64,000 nt of DNA from Bombus terrestris. Taxonomy: Eukaryota; Arthropoda; Insecta; Hymenoptera; Apidae. The stretch lies in assembly GCF_910591885.1 (NCBI RefSeq), contig NC_063273.1:8680001-8744000 (forward strand). Direction: 5' to 3'. Under the pieces are notes generated by a model that did not search any database, was not told the DNA's origin, and was given only the letters and a program-made list of their open reading frames with translations. Every line of letters begins with the position of its first letter. The stretch's first letter is position 1. Both the position numbers and the translations under genes were made by a program. Below are positions 23,231-35,185 of the stretch, piece after piece.

Positions 23231-24420
23231 AAATTCTGTTTAAGGGTAAATTATCGCACGTTTTTTTTATCTCGAAAACACGGCGCAAGAATCGAAGAAT
23301 TGAAACACTTTGATACTTCGGCAAGAAGTGAAAAGTTACAACCCTCTCTGCACTTTCATTTTTCTTCCACCTCCGTGTATGTCTTTCGATACAACTTGTA
23401 GCTGATGGAAAACGGATTTATTTTTCCAGCCAAGAGGACTTTCATCGGGCAAGATTACCAATTTTATCGGGAATTATCGTCAGAATTACAGATCATGTTT
23501 TTTCGATTCGGGGCGTTCCGATAGAATTTCGTAATCCGCGACCATCGCGCACGGCTTTAATTATTTTTTCATTCTACACCGGACGCTGTACTGAAATTTT
23601 TCAACCTAATGCAACCTCCGCGTAAACGTTCCCTCTATCGTTATTACCATCCCCCTTCCCCTTCAACATTTCTGACCCAGTTTGCATTCGAATCAAGTAA
23701 ACGAAACATTTTAATCCCAATCGGCGAGAATCTATGTTTACAGGATTTTTTAATTGTTTCCTCTCCTTCCTCTTTTTTTTTTTTTTCGTTAAAAGCTATT
23801 TCGAAAAGGATTAAAGGCTGAACAGTTAGTCCATTGCTCGTTGTTATTTTCATTTCCATTTACACGAAATAATAACGATAATTTCTAGGGATGTCGAATC
23901 TCTTGTTTCCCCGCTACGAATCTCTCTTGTTTGCCTCATAAAATCAACAACACGCGTTTCAACCGATATTACCCTTATAAATCTTTTTCACTTCCAACTA
24001 CCTGGCTAAATACGAATGTTATAAATTTCCCATTTTCACCGTGAGTTTGCACTGTTTCGTTGATCTTTTTTTTTTTTATTCAGCAACAAATTCCTTTACC
24101 GTTGTGATGAATAATTTATAAATTCATATTGTTACGAAATTAATTTCCTTCCGCCGATATGATTTCCTGTTAATAACATTACCATACGATATTCGTCGTT
24201 AAACCGAGGATATTTATGGAAGATAGCGTGAACTGTAGCTTGTGAATATTTAGGGTGACTTCTCAGCGTGATTTGTTCTTTATAGTGATTTTTATTTTAT
24301 TTTGTGTTATTTCATTTTTTAATATTTTATTTCATTTTATTCTATCGTACTTCTAGCTTTTCTTTCGTTATGTATTTTGGATAAACTCAGGCCCGTTTAT
24401 TATTTCAATAAATAAATAAT
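23231..24420. other. No gene seen
   Basis: AT-rich sequence with T-runs (near 23772-23786 and 24067-24078). No supported feature. Confidence 0.5.
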
Positions 24421-24444
24421 AAGTCTCTCGCTATTCGTAATTTT

Positions 24445-24770
24445 TTGCGCTAAAGACTCAACGAATAGCATTCCGCAAGCTCTCTGCTCGCTTGATACGG
24501 CTCCGTGTGACTTCTTCTTATTTCCTTGGCTAAAATTACCGCCTTGTGGACACCGTTTTGAGTCGACAGATGCGATAAAAGAGAATATACGCCTGGCGTT
24601 CTCAACGCGCTATACCTCGACTCAACTATAAGAAGTGCATCGACCATTGGCGAAAAATGTTAGCGCAAAAAGTGTACTGCAGCGCAAGGAGATTATCTTG
24701 AAGAAGACGAAATAAATTTCGACGAATAAATTCATAGCTTACATTCCGTCGGGCCAGTCTCGGTACTTTT
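24445..24770 (+). pseudogene. Decayed mariner-family transposase, C-terminal part
   Basis: Reading the plus strand from about 24450, one frame gives a degraded proline-rich stretch and then Thr-Ala-Pro-Cys-Asp-Phe-Phe-Leu-Phe-Pro near 24501-24530. This is the region of the third catalytic aspartate of the DD34D mariner transposases. It is followed by an Ile-Lys-Glu-Asn word (near 24572) and, after a stop and frame changes, remnants of the tryptophan-containing C-terminal segment. A Gly-Gln-Ser-Arg-Tyr-Phe-like tail lies near 24749-24767. At least two in-frame stops and frame shifts are present, so it is dead. The N-terminal DNA-binding half and terminal repeats are not found next to it. Family assignment is from remembered motifs. 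Confidence 0.7.
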
Positions 24771-25025
24771 TGGCCACGGTATTTCTGAATTCTTAGTGCA
24801 GCGGAACCTCGACAATTCGAAATGTACGTTGAATAAAACGAGTCCTAAGAGCAACTTTGAGATATGAAGACTTTCCAGAGACGTGAATGCGATCGTGCCT
24901 TCGTACAAAGCCTCTGTACGTCGAATTTTCGTTTGTTAAACTGCCTTTATTCGGAAATTTCGATGAGGCAAAATTTCCATAACTCGAAAATTTTAGCTGT
25001 TCCTCCGAGGTTCGATCGTATAATA

Positions 25026-25106
25026 TTGGGTTGGTAATTAAGTGATTGCGGATTTTGTCAATACCACCTAATGACAAAATCCGCAATCATTTAGTTGCCA
25101 ATCCAA
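25026..25106. mobile_element. 81-bp mariner-end hairpin, second copy
   Basis: The arms match the unit at 8898-8978 (left arm TTGGGTTGGTAATTAAGTGA). A short loop holds the AATACCACCTAATG sequence, which is the reverse orientation of the loop in the first copy. Flanking TA pairs are at 25024-25025 and 25107-25108. The length is identical to the first copy. Confidence 0.85.
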
Positions 25107-25108
25107 TA

Positions 25109-26011
25109 TGTTTGTTCTAATATCAACGGGCCAATACGGTTCGTTGCACGGTAGAAAGTTGCAATCGGTGATTCGACAGTAACGCGTTAACAATTATGAT
25201 CGACATAGAGCAAAATCAAGTTTACAATACGATTCAACGAATCAGCGTTAAGCACCATACAAATTTGTAAGAGAAAGTCAAGATTCTTTGTTTTTCTTTG
25301 TTAGCACCTTGCCAGTTTACACATCTGCATAACTCGAAGATTTTACCTCTTCCTTCGAGGTTCCACCGATAAAATAAATATGCGTTATATTTTTGATATT
25401 CTGTATCATGGTACCATTGGCCACGACACCATCGATGGTTGGATACAGTTAACTGGTTTTGTGCATCACGGCGGAAAAAGAACCTTTTCGCGTGGTTGAA
25501 ATCGGTTTACTGGCTTGTCGGATCTCCGTGTTCGCGAAGATCTGATCGCGGATCGAGGGGACGATTGAATTTCCACCGACGGATTTCGCTGCAAGCATCC
25601 CTTGGAATCTTCCTTCTCCCTCCATCAACAGGAAACGAAGAATCTCTTCAATCGTGCTAGCAGACTGTTTCTCCATGTTGCAATGTTCTTGAAGGAAAAA
25701 TCTCGTTAAGATGTCTTACTCCTTATGCACAGGTAAATCGAATTCGTGAAAGTAGCGCAAACTTTATAAAATAGCTATAATAGTTCTACCCTTGGTTCGT
25801 TTCTACCTTCCCTCGTTATTACAGACTACGTTTCCATTTCCTTCCATTACGGATTTCACTTATAAATATCTAATTATCTGTTTTGAATTTTTAACTTCCA
25901 TTCATCTCTTCCATTCTATTCTCTCGTCCTCTGTTCGATCGTTGCATACGTACAGCGAGACACAGAAACGAGTGTATACATTGCAGAAACGAGGTTCGCG
26001 TTAACGTTGAC
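25109..26011. other. No gene seen
   Basis: Opposing 73- and 75-codon frames near 25.44-25.68 kb have no recognisable features. The rest is unique. Confidence 0.45.
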
Positions 26012-26015
26012 TTAA

Positions 26016-26722
26016 CACTTTGACTGCCACGCCGAAATCACATGTTTCGCTCAGGACGCCATGCGAGTGTTTTTATTATTCAAAGCATATAATGGCAAAA
26101 TAATAATAAATTGATGATGTAGGACAATATTCTTCCCCAATGGACTGTTTATCTTATTGGTGGCCACCGGTGACCATCGTGACGCCTTAGTAACAGTTGA
26201 TAGCGACATATTATAACAAGGCTTCGTTTATTTCAACAAACCATTCGCATTCGTTATTTCGTCGTAAGCAAAACGTGCAGAATATATTGTTGAAACGCGT
26301 AGAAGATATTAGTAAACAGTATTTGCATATTCTATATATAACAGTAAAGTATGTGCACACTTCTAACTTCAATTATATGATTATAAAGCAACATTTACGA
26401 TTATTTTCTAAGGTGTATTTATAATAATATTCGTAGATTAGCCCTCAAAGATATGGATGCAAATACAGTGCACCGTTAGATGCAAGATTTGTTCTTTTTT
26501 TTTTTATTGATGTTCTAATAAAAATGCTTAATTGTTCAATGGGGCACCTTTTATTTCAAAGTATCTTCTATTTATCGGTTATATTCAAAATGCCCTAACT
26601 GTCAATTTTCATACAATTTTTACAATTATAAGAATTTCAAGCGCTCTGGCCACCAATGACCACCGTGGCGTCACAGGAGAAACAGTGACCGGTCATATAT
26701 GACCAACGTGGCAGTTAAAGTT
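26016..26722. mobile_element. piggyBac-like non-autonomous element (707 bp) with TTAA flanks
   Basis: The unit is flanked by TTAA on both sides (26012-26015 and 26723-26726). Its tips are CACTTTGACTGCCACG on the left and, inverted, AACTTTAACTGCCACG on the right, agreeing at 13 or 14 of 16 positions. Subterminal motifs include a perfect palindrome GGTCATATATGACC at 26691-26704, and the word GGCCACCRRTGACCA occurs near both ends. A 75-codon frame inside (26197-26424) shows no transposase motif. TTAA target duplications are diagnostic of the piggyBac superfamily; assignment rests on that and the tips. Confidence 0.7.
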
Positions 26723-26726
26723 TTAA

Positions 26727-27755
26727 CCTACAGACTTATCTGTTCTTCTTTTACTATTAATCCTAGAAAACCGAATGCCGGGTCACCTTGACCCGATTCA
26801 TAGACCGTTCACCGTATCGGCTGAATCGTATCTGATTGAGAACGAAACGACGAACGCAAAACAATGTTATCGCGAAACTATCCTTTGAAACTATTCTCGT
26901 ACATACATGTACACTCGTGTGTGTCTTTCCTCTATGGGTCAAAGTTACCCGTTATTCGGATTCGCGTCACTACTCGAGCAATCGGTACATTCCGATAGTC
27001 CGCGAAATTTTATTCGAATAGAACAGATAACGAATGAAAATAATAGAACGAAATTTGATTCGCCACAAACGAATAAATATGCGACTGAGCGAGTATTCGT
27101 TCGAATAAGAATTTATTCGAACATGAAATTATTCGCGTGAGAATTTATCTGAATAAAAACTTAATCGAATAGTTTTTCCGGATAAGAATTTATTCGGATA
27201 AAATGATATATTATATATAAATATTTGCGTGTTACACGAAAGATGATATAGTATGATGTTGTATTGATGTTATATATATTGGTATGACATTGAACGCGAG
27301 ATATGTTTCCAAACTACGTTGTCCAGTTGTTGTAACATCGGCTGTTGTAGCTTTTTCGAATGCCAGATTGAAAAGTTTATCGTTCCTCGGTAAATTACCT
27401 GTATACACCTGTATAAACTCAGGCAGAAACAAACAATTATTCGTATTGTTATTCGAATAATTCCGTAGTTATTAGTCGAATAATCATAGAAAAAAATAAC
27501 TCGTTACTACTAACAAATAATTATTCCACGGATAAAATATTCCATTGCTATGAATTCATTGTGATAATGAAGCCAGATAAATATTTATTCGAAACGATAT
27601 TCGCATAATTACTAACTCTGGTCTTAGCACACTAATTTGTATTCCTATATATTTTACATTTTTGTGATTTTCAATTCACGCAATGTAAGCGTTTTGGTAT
27701 AAATTTTGTGTCGTCAAGATATACATATGTATTCGCTTTTGATTCTCATTATGTA
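26727..27755. other. No gene; region enriched in TTATTCG/CGAATAA words
   Basis: From about 26950 to 27215 and again 27430-27610 the word ATTCGAATAA and its fragments recur many times in both orientations. This gives local dyad symmetry without a fixed period. It looks like a decayed simple repeat. Confidence 0.45.
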
Positions 27756-28214
27756 CAGGGTGTTCGTAAAGGAGGGTCCATAACTTAGTGGTTATAATAT
27801 TCACCAAGGGGAGTAAAAGATGTCAAATCAACGTGCGTCCTAACATCATCCATTTCGGTGTAAAATCGACCTTTATTTTTCCTCTAACATCCTACGTGTG
27901 TATATCGTAACCTAATCTGGTCCGTTCACATCACGTTGAACGTCGATCAAGCGACACGGCGTTGTTGTGAATTCGAGCATGCGGAGTAACTAAATAGCAA
28001 ACAAAGTAACTCGAGACAATATTAGTTCACGGTTGTGAACTCGACGTTCGATGTGATGCGAATACTTCGAAGAGATCAGCATGCGATATCTAGCGTTAGT
28101 GAACAATAGAAGTCGATTTTGCGTCTAAAGGATTGATTTCTACACCTACGTTTGTAAGACGTTTCTTGTGCTATAGTTCCTCTAAATTATGGACCCTTGT
28201 TTACGACCAACCTG
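27756..28214. mobile_element. 459-bp MITE with CAGGGTG-type ends
   Basis: The left end CAGGGTGTTCGTAAAGGAGG, continuing GTCCATAA, is matched by an inverted right end reading CAGGTTGGTCGTAAACAAGG, continuing GTCCATAA. TA pairs flank both ends. An inner inverted pair carries the word CACATCACGTTGAACG on the left and, diverged, CGTTCGATGTGATG on the right. No coding capacity. The end motif resembles the 490-bp family but the interior is different. Confidence 0.75.
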
Positions 28215-28216
28215 TA

Positions 28217-29237
28217 TTCAGTATACGTTGCATATTCCACATTATAGCAGAAAATTAACTAGAAATATAATTTGCTAGGTCGATCGTTAACGCGATTCCT
28301 TTGATAATTAATTGTTTGGTACATTAGCACGAAATCGGTAGAGAGTCAAGTTGTCTCGAGACCTAACTTAACCTAACCTCAAAAACTGCGATGTAAATTA
28401 AAAGATCCTACAAGAACAAAGTATCCTTATCGTCCTTCCCGTTATTTGGAAGAAAAAAAGAAAAAACGAAAATATTTTCACATGTAAACTTAACCAACCG
28501 ATTGGAAGCAGAAATTTGATACCGACTGATAGATAACGTTGGAAAAATTCGAGTAGTTGGATCCTTTCTATCTTTTTGCCCGCTCGGGGGATAATTTTTT
28601 CTGTTTGAAACTGTGACAATGCGTGACGTTTCTGGGAGGAAAAAAGCGGCTTTCAATGAGAGGAAAAGCCAGAATCGGGGCGAATTTTCGTCCGGATAAC
28701 GAACAACGAAACGATCTTTTTGTTCGTTGTTACGGGAACGGTGGATGGGAGAGGGTCAGGTGAATCGAAAATTCAGCCGAAATAATACGAGTCGACGTTG
28801 TACACGCGCTTCGTTGCTCGTTCATTGCGTTGAATTATCTCGTGCGACCCAGCGAACGCGTTTACTCGCGCTGCTTTTAATCCTTGTAATTTGTAGCGCG
28901 GTTTGACTTTCTTACAATTTCTTCGAAATTTTCACGAGATACGATTATTCACTGTTCTGTTATTTCTACGTGATTGAATTTTTAGGAAGCCCAGCCTCGT
29001 CGAAATAGAAATATTCATCCTGAGAGTTGAAAATTTCGATACGTAATCTTCACAGCAGGTGGTTGCAAAAAATGGTTTTTTGATTAATTACGAGAAAACC
29101 GATCGATAATCGAAGAGTGCTCGTAGAAGATAGCGTAAATGGGAAAATTGAAAATTCTGACCCTTTATTGGGAAATGTTCTGCATACCAATGAGGATACC
29201 ATAGAATACTATACTATGTAAAGTGACCTAAATTAAT
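28217..29237. other. No gene; telomere-like motif at 28361-28379
   Basis: The string CCTAACTTAACCTAACC contains three CCTAA-type words, matching the insect telomeric repeat on the opposite strand, but is too short to be an array. Otherwise unique DNA with CpG enrichment around 28640-28880. Confidence 0.4.
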
Positions 29238-29265
29238 AAAAAAAAAAAAAAAAAAAAAAAAAAAA
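29238..29265. repeat. A homopolymer, 28 bases
   Basis: Uninterrupted A run followed by TGCAAAAAAGAAAAAAGC. It may be the tail of a retroposed sequence, but no element body is recognised upstream. Confidence 0.9.
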
Positions 29266-29789
29266 TGCAAAAAAGAAAAAAGCAAGTTTGTCACTTAGTT
29301 TGAGCCGCGTCCATTTACGCTACAATAGTCTGAGAGCATTTTCGCAAAATAGTAGAGGTTAAACCGTTGGGTTGAGTTGCGAGATATTAAGACTTTTATG
29401 AAAAGGATTGTTTCAACAGAAATTGCAAAATTGAAATCTTTGCCATGTTTTTATTTATTTAAGCCTACCAACATGAAAATAGTGCATCTGGGAAACCGTT
29501 CCGTTCTTTATTTTATTTGCGCTGCGTTGAGATCTGAAAATTACATTGAAAGAGTCTCTCGTGCGCAGAAATTTTTCGCACACAACATTTTCGAAACGAT
29601 CGTTGTACAAATGGAACTCCTGCCACGTAATTACGAATCGAGGATGATATCTGGGCACCAAAATTTTATTTCCGAGTTAATGGAAATTCTCATTTCTCGA
29701 TCTTTCGTGACACAGCTCTTTCATGCAACTTTCGGACTCCTCAGTTCGGCTCACGCGTCAAACGCAAAACTTCAAATACCTCGAAATCA
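29266..29789 (+). other. Unique DNA with a 158-codon open frame, not called as a gene
   Basis: The frame at 29377-29853 starts from an alternative codon. It lacks recognisable domains and runs into the duplicated segment that follows. Codon use gives no clear coding signal by eye. Confidence 0.35.
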
Positions 29790-30010
29790 GAGACACATGA
29801 ACAAACAACGTTTTCATAATTACCGGCGCAAGCAACGAACCACCGTTTGTTAGTACGCGCGCGCGCGCGCGTAGAAAGCACAGACAGCGAAGAACGAAAA
29901 AATTTCTTCCAAGAGGAAAAATCTCAGACGTGCGCGAGGAATATGATTTTCGAGCCTCGGCGTGTTTTACCTTTTAGGGATATTGTCGCGCTACGAATAG
30001 CTTAACGTGG
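29790..30010 (+). repeat. Diverged dispersed segment, copy 1 (partner at 35005-35185)
   Basis: About 200 bases align with 35.0-35.2 kb in the same orientation. Shared words include CGTAGAAA.CACA.ACAGCGAAGAA, TCAGAYRTGCGCGARGAATA and AGGGATATYGTCGCGCTRC. In the same frame both copies would translate to Ser-Asp-(Val/Met)-Arg-Glu-Glu-Tyr and Gly-Tyr-x-Arg-Ala, although this copy has an in-frame stop. A (CG)8 run sits inside at 29856-29871. Confidence 0.65.
29856..29871. repeat. (CG)8 dinucleotide run
   Basis: Sixteen bases of alternating C and G, a sequence type able to adopt Z-DNA. The partner copy at 35 kb has only GCGTGCG here. Confidence 0.9.
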
Positions 30011-32086
30011 CACGCGTTTGTCCGGAAATACGCTGCGTCGTTTGAATAATCGTTCCGGTCGGAGAGGAGGTAAATGACGATAAAATTACTGCTACAACGT
30101 GGACCGTGCGATTTGTTGCGAACAACGAATATATACGGTGAATCTGGATGAATTATCGAAACAAGGGAATTCGATGTGAAACGTTGTTTTAAATACACAC
30201 GTGTGTTGTTACGGGGAAATTGCAGTGACCACCGATGATTTTCTGTCTTCCGCAAATTCGTATTTTTCTAAATATAATTTTTGTTAGTTGATTGTAATTA
30301 GATATATATTGTAACAATTAATGTAATAATAATAGCGAATATTATGCGCATTCTGTGTATTTTTGTGTCTTGAAACTTCTCATAAACGCAGAAAGATCCT
30401 CAGTCTAGTGATAATAGAAAGTTGGGGAGTTGATTAATTTAATTAATCTGTTGAGAGAGGCTGGTATCTGTTTCAAGCATGCTACTGTTGAAAGTTTCAG
30501 CTTGCAAGTTGTTTGCGCCATTTATTTGCGTCATTTTTTTTGCCAAACTTCTCTGATAATTTCTTTGATAAACGAACCTACGCGAGTGAATTATTTGACG
30601 CTACCAATTTATACAGAAACTTATTAATCTATGTACAATGGCTGCAAAAAATAATTACACGTTTCCTTTGTTTTTCAATGAAGCGATTTTGAAAAATTGG
30701 ATTCGATATTTTCTCTTCACAGCATCACGTCATATACTCGGACTTAATTAATTATGTAAAACGTAAATCGAATAAATCGATAAATGCAACGATACGCAAT
30801 TTTGTACCGTTTCTGGCCACCGTGTAAGACGTCGCTTCAAGGAGTTTGTATTTTTCCGAGTAGAAATTCCAATGGAACAGTCGTAGAAAATAATTGGACT
30901 TTTTTTTTATCTGCTCTATCGGTTTTCCCAATGAATCATGGCTTTTTAACGCTGATAAATCGACGACTTGAAGCAATTACCAACGTCGAAACGTCTGCTG
31001 ATTAAGCTTGAGATAGACTGGACGTTGTGCGCGCGATTTCTCCGCCAGATAACGCCGATTTCAAGCGACGATAAGTTTGTGCAATTACACGGCCGACGAT
31101 AATTATATTTTCTGTGACACCGGGAATGTGGCATTTTTTCTTTTCTCTCGTATTTCGATTATCAAGGCGTACAAAGTACACGTCTTTATTGCGATTATCG
31201 AACGATCCGAGGCTTTGCATCGCGCTATCATTCGCCAAGCTTCTTATCGTTCGATCGTTGCAACGGTATTTAACTGGACGTTTCATGTCTCGAAACGTAT
31301 CGTGCACCTAAATCATTGTATTTTACATTCTATTACTTTTTGATAGTAAATCATCGAATAGCAAATATCATCTTCCTGCGAGGTTCTCTGTTATCATTTT
31401 AGATTATCGTGATTTTACTTTATTTTAAAACTGTACAAAACTCTGTACAGAGTTCAAGGATTGTTCCTCTTCGTGTATTATTCTGCTGAGAAAACTTCGC
31501 TCCATTGTTATTTCCATTGATGACGTTCTTGTCTTATACAATCTATTATTAGTATAATTTATTTTTAATTAATTTTATTTAATTAGTCGTTACTTTAATT
31601 CCGATTTTCACCGTTAAATTACCAGTTTACTTTTTTCAAAGTAAAAACAATTACAAGAATGTGAATTGGTGCCATTTTTCTCTTTACGAAATGTTGAATG
31701 TTGAATGTTGATAATGTCGAATCGATTTAATTGTATATAATTGGCAGGAAAGCGTATCTCGATTAACAAGGGAAATTCGACAGCTCGAAAATTCAACAAA
31801 ATTTGGAACTTTGCAGAAATGTAGTTCGTGTAATGCCAATAACCACTCTTTTCTCCTGCTAGAGAATTTTCGATTTTTTATATCATCGTAAGTATCGATA
31901 TAGGAAAAATGGCAAATTAAATGTTGCAAAGTTCTTTATGGTCTATATCGTGGATGTGAGAAATTAAAAAAAAGAAAAAAAAAAGAAATTGTTTATCAAG
32001 ATTTACCCTTACCGCCTATAATTTTGCGAAGTTTTATCTTTTGCTGTCACACGAATAAATGGTCCTCGAAGAGCTCTTTACGAATA
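30011..32086. other. No supported gene
   Basis: AT-rich sequence with overlapping frames of 60-101 codons on both strands around 30.75-31.35 kb, none recognisable. ACAATGGCTGCAAAAAATAA at about 30638 resembles a Tc1-like terminal repeat but has no partner. Confidence 0.4.
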
Positions 32087-32088
32087 TA

Positions 32089-32573
32089 CAGGGTGGTTGG
32101 TAACTGGTGGTACAAGCGGAAAGGGGATGATTCTACGCGAAAAAAGAAGTCGAAAATATAGAATAAAAATTTTTCGTTTGAGGCTTTGTTTCCGAGAAAA
32201 TCGACTTTGAATTTTCGCTCGGTACGCGTGCACTTTATCACGTCTCGTTATAACGGATCCCACTGTAGATCGTTGTCTCGATGGATATTATCGCAGTTTA
32301 AGTTTGTTTTTGCCGTAACGGAAAATTAGGAATACATAATGAAATAATATGAAGTAATCATAAAGTTTATTATTACAAAAATTGCTGAAAACGTTGCCCA
32401 TTCTGTCGAACACATATTTCTGCTCTTCTAATTAAATTTCTACGAACACTTTCTAAGTCGATTTTCTCGAAAACAAAGCCTCAAACGAAAAATTTTTATT
32501 CTATATTTTCGACTTCTTTTTTCGCGTAGAATCGCCCCCTTTCCGTTTGTACTACCAGTTACCAACCACCCTG
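32089..32573. mobile_element. 485-bp MITE-like element, copy B
   Basis: Same family, orientation and layout as 13441-13932, with only scattered substitutions and small gaps. Left end CAGGGTGGTTGGTAACTGGT, right end its complement, TA/TATA flanks. The close similarity of the two copies implies more recent activity than most repeats in this window. Confidence 0.87.
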
Positions 32574-32575
32574 TA

Positions 32576-35003
32576 TAAACGATTAGAAAAAATAAAATTT
32601 TTGAACAATTTTTGAACCTCGAACATAAATCGAAAACTGCAACGTACAACGCTGACTGTGATCCTCTGTCGAATTGCAGTGTAGCTCGTGTAAATTATTT
32701 ATATTAATTCAATTATACTAATTACATACATTAAATCATATATATAATTTCGTATTTGTGCAAGCATAGAGGATTCGTATCGACAATGTTTAATTTTTAA
32801 TATCGTTCTATTGATTTTTTATTTGCATATTAAAATTCTCTCGATTAAACAGGGATTTATTAAAGAAAGCTTTGTCTTTCATTGCGGATTTTATCTATTT
32901 ATTTTCTCCCTTTCATGTTCTCCCTTTTTGATCGCGCGATGCAATAAATCCACCATATATACGTACGTTTCTAATTAATTTTTTACACGCGATTCATCCT
33001 CATTATTTGTCGTTGGATATTACATTTGTTCAAAGTTTCCAATTTTTTTCGATCGTCGTGTTGCCGAACTTTCGTCATAACGCAGATCTCGCTTCGATTA
33101 GAAACAACGGAACAACTATAAATAACAATTACGAATAACGCACAGTAACGAGTAACAAATTGGTCACGTTGGAAACAGTTGAACTGCGAAATATCAAGAT
33201 GCTGATCATTCGCATCGCATCGTATAATTTACAAATGAATATGAAGCTGATTTTGTATGTGGAGCAGGTGGGAAGCACGCGGAATATGAAACGTCACGTA
33301 TCTTAGGAACGCGCGCGGAAACTAATAATAAAAGTCGGAAACGTGATTTAACGTGTGACGTGAACCGTTCGCCGGCTACCAGGCGCAATATTGTTATCTG
33401 TGTCGCTCGTTTCTTGTGGGAAAATTGGTCACGTGCTGGCTTTTATCTTGCGCGTAGCTATGAGTATAATTCGGCCGTTGAAATTCACCTACAGTGTTTT
33501 TTTTTTTTTTTTTCTTTTATTTGAACGCTAGTCAGTTTCTAATAACGTTATAAAAATGTAAATTGCTGTAATAAAGGAAATCACTGTATTATGAGATAAT
33601 GCGTTTTAACTTGTTCGGTATTTCAATCGAATTGAAATGACATCATCGAAGTGGTTCGCGTTTCTTCTTTCCGGCGGCCAGATGCGCTTTAACTAACGCT
33701 ATTATAGAAAATCTATATTCCTTTCTTGGCTAGAACGAAGATATTGCATTCGAATGTCATTACGGAAGATTGTCATTCCCCGTCTGTTTTTCACGAGCTC
33801 GTTTTCCGTGCACGGTGTTTCGAGCATAGAAGATCTGTCGATGGTTACACTAAACGACGATTAAACAGCAATCTCCTGCGGAATGTTGCTAAAGTGTTGT
33901 GTCATCAATAACGAGTCAATTTTATTGACGATAATGGGTAATCTATCGGGTTTTCATTATAATGTGTTTTCATTCTCAAGTTCCTTGTTAAACCCTGCAT
34001 GTTCTTTCATAAATTTTTAGCCCGATTTCGTTGAATTTTAAACAAATTATGCTATTTTCTTTCAAACACAAAATTCATTTTATACGATGGAAATTATTTT
34101 AATAAGATCGATTGGTGTTGGTAAACGTAGCTATAATTATTTCTCTTCTCTCCATCGTCCTTTCTAAGTAACTTTTCCATCGCGTTTCAGTATTTTCTCC
34201 ACAGTTTGTTACACGATTCTTATAGACACTATGGCACTAATACTTCCAAAGTTCTATAGGCACTAATACTTCCAAAATATCACTGTCATTTATTTTATTA
34301 GCTCTCCAACCGTAGGAAAAGTTGCTCTTAAACCAACGTATTCTCAAATACCTTCTAGTCCTCAAATTTCACCCTCTTCAACTTGCTCCCTGTATCCTTT
34401 TCATCTCCTCGATCATCAGTCATCACCCCTTGTAGCACGGTCTTTCTCATGTAGCCTTTCCTTTGGTGAATAACGAAATGTCTTACAGTCTACAAACTTC
34501 CGCCTTTCCATCTTCTCCCTTACATCGTTTTAATTATTTGTCCTTTGAAATGGTGTTTTCGTTACGATAAAATTAAGAAACAATGACTTCCCGGTTAATT
34601 GGTACTTGCTTGATATATTTCGATAGATACTAATTGCTACTTTTAACTCTTTACGTAATAATCATTACGTTAATTGGAATAATTACGTCAATATAATTAT
34701 ATTTATTTCAACAAATTCTAATTACTATTTACAACATTTTATGTAATAATTACGTAACATACGAATATGCGAATATATTACGTATTCAAAAAGTATCAAA
34801 ATTATACTACTGACAGTAAAGGATAGAACATGGTATTTTTATTTCTGCAACATATCACGTTATCAATAACAGTAACAATAACAATTTAATGCTGATCGAT
34901 CGGCCCTTTTTGCCGGCTAGTCGCCTATTAATCACTGCATCCCCATTAAATTCAAATCTTCCAATTAAATTTACTCAATTTCGGATCATCGACGGTTGCT
35001 AGG
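32576..35003. other. No gene seen
   Basis: Unique AT-rich DNA with a 17-base T run at 33498-33514. Frames of 60-81 codons are unsupported. Confidence 0.5.
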
Positions 35004-35004
35004 T

Positions 35005-35185
35005 ATCTGCATAACACGGGCCAACTGTTCGTTAGCGTGCGTTCGTAGAAAATACACACAGCGAAGAAGGTTCTTGCCAGGGGAAGAATGTCAGATATGC
35101 GCGAAGAATACGGCTGTCGGCGTGTCTCTGCGCGTTTTACTTCTGAGGGATATCGTCGCGCTGCAAATACCTTAACACGCGTCGG
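35005..35185 (+). repeat. Diverged dispersed segment, copy 2
   Basis: Aligns with 29790-30010. Here the shared frame is open, from the ATG at 35088 for 94 codons, starting Met-Ser-Asp-Met-Arg-Glu-Glu-Tyr. Similarity to copy 1 is lost around 35180, after the ACACGCG word, although the frame continues. This is either a relic of a coding repeat or an old duplication of regulatory DNA. Confidence 0.6.

Noticed and set aside
28361..28379. CCTAA-type telomere-like motif
   Set aside because: Only three imperfect units, too few for an interstitial telomeric array.
29377..29853. 158-codon plus frame
   Set aside because: Alternative start codon, no domain, and it runs into a duplicated segment where the frame is not conserved.
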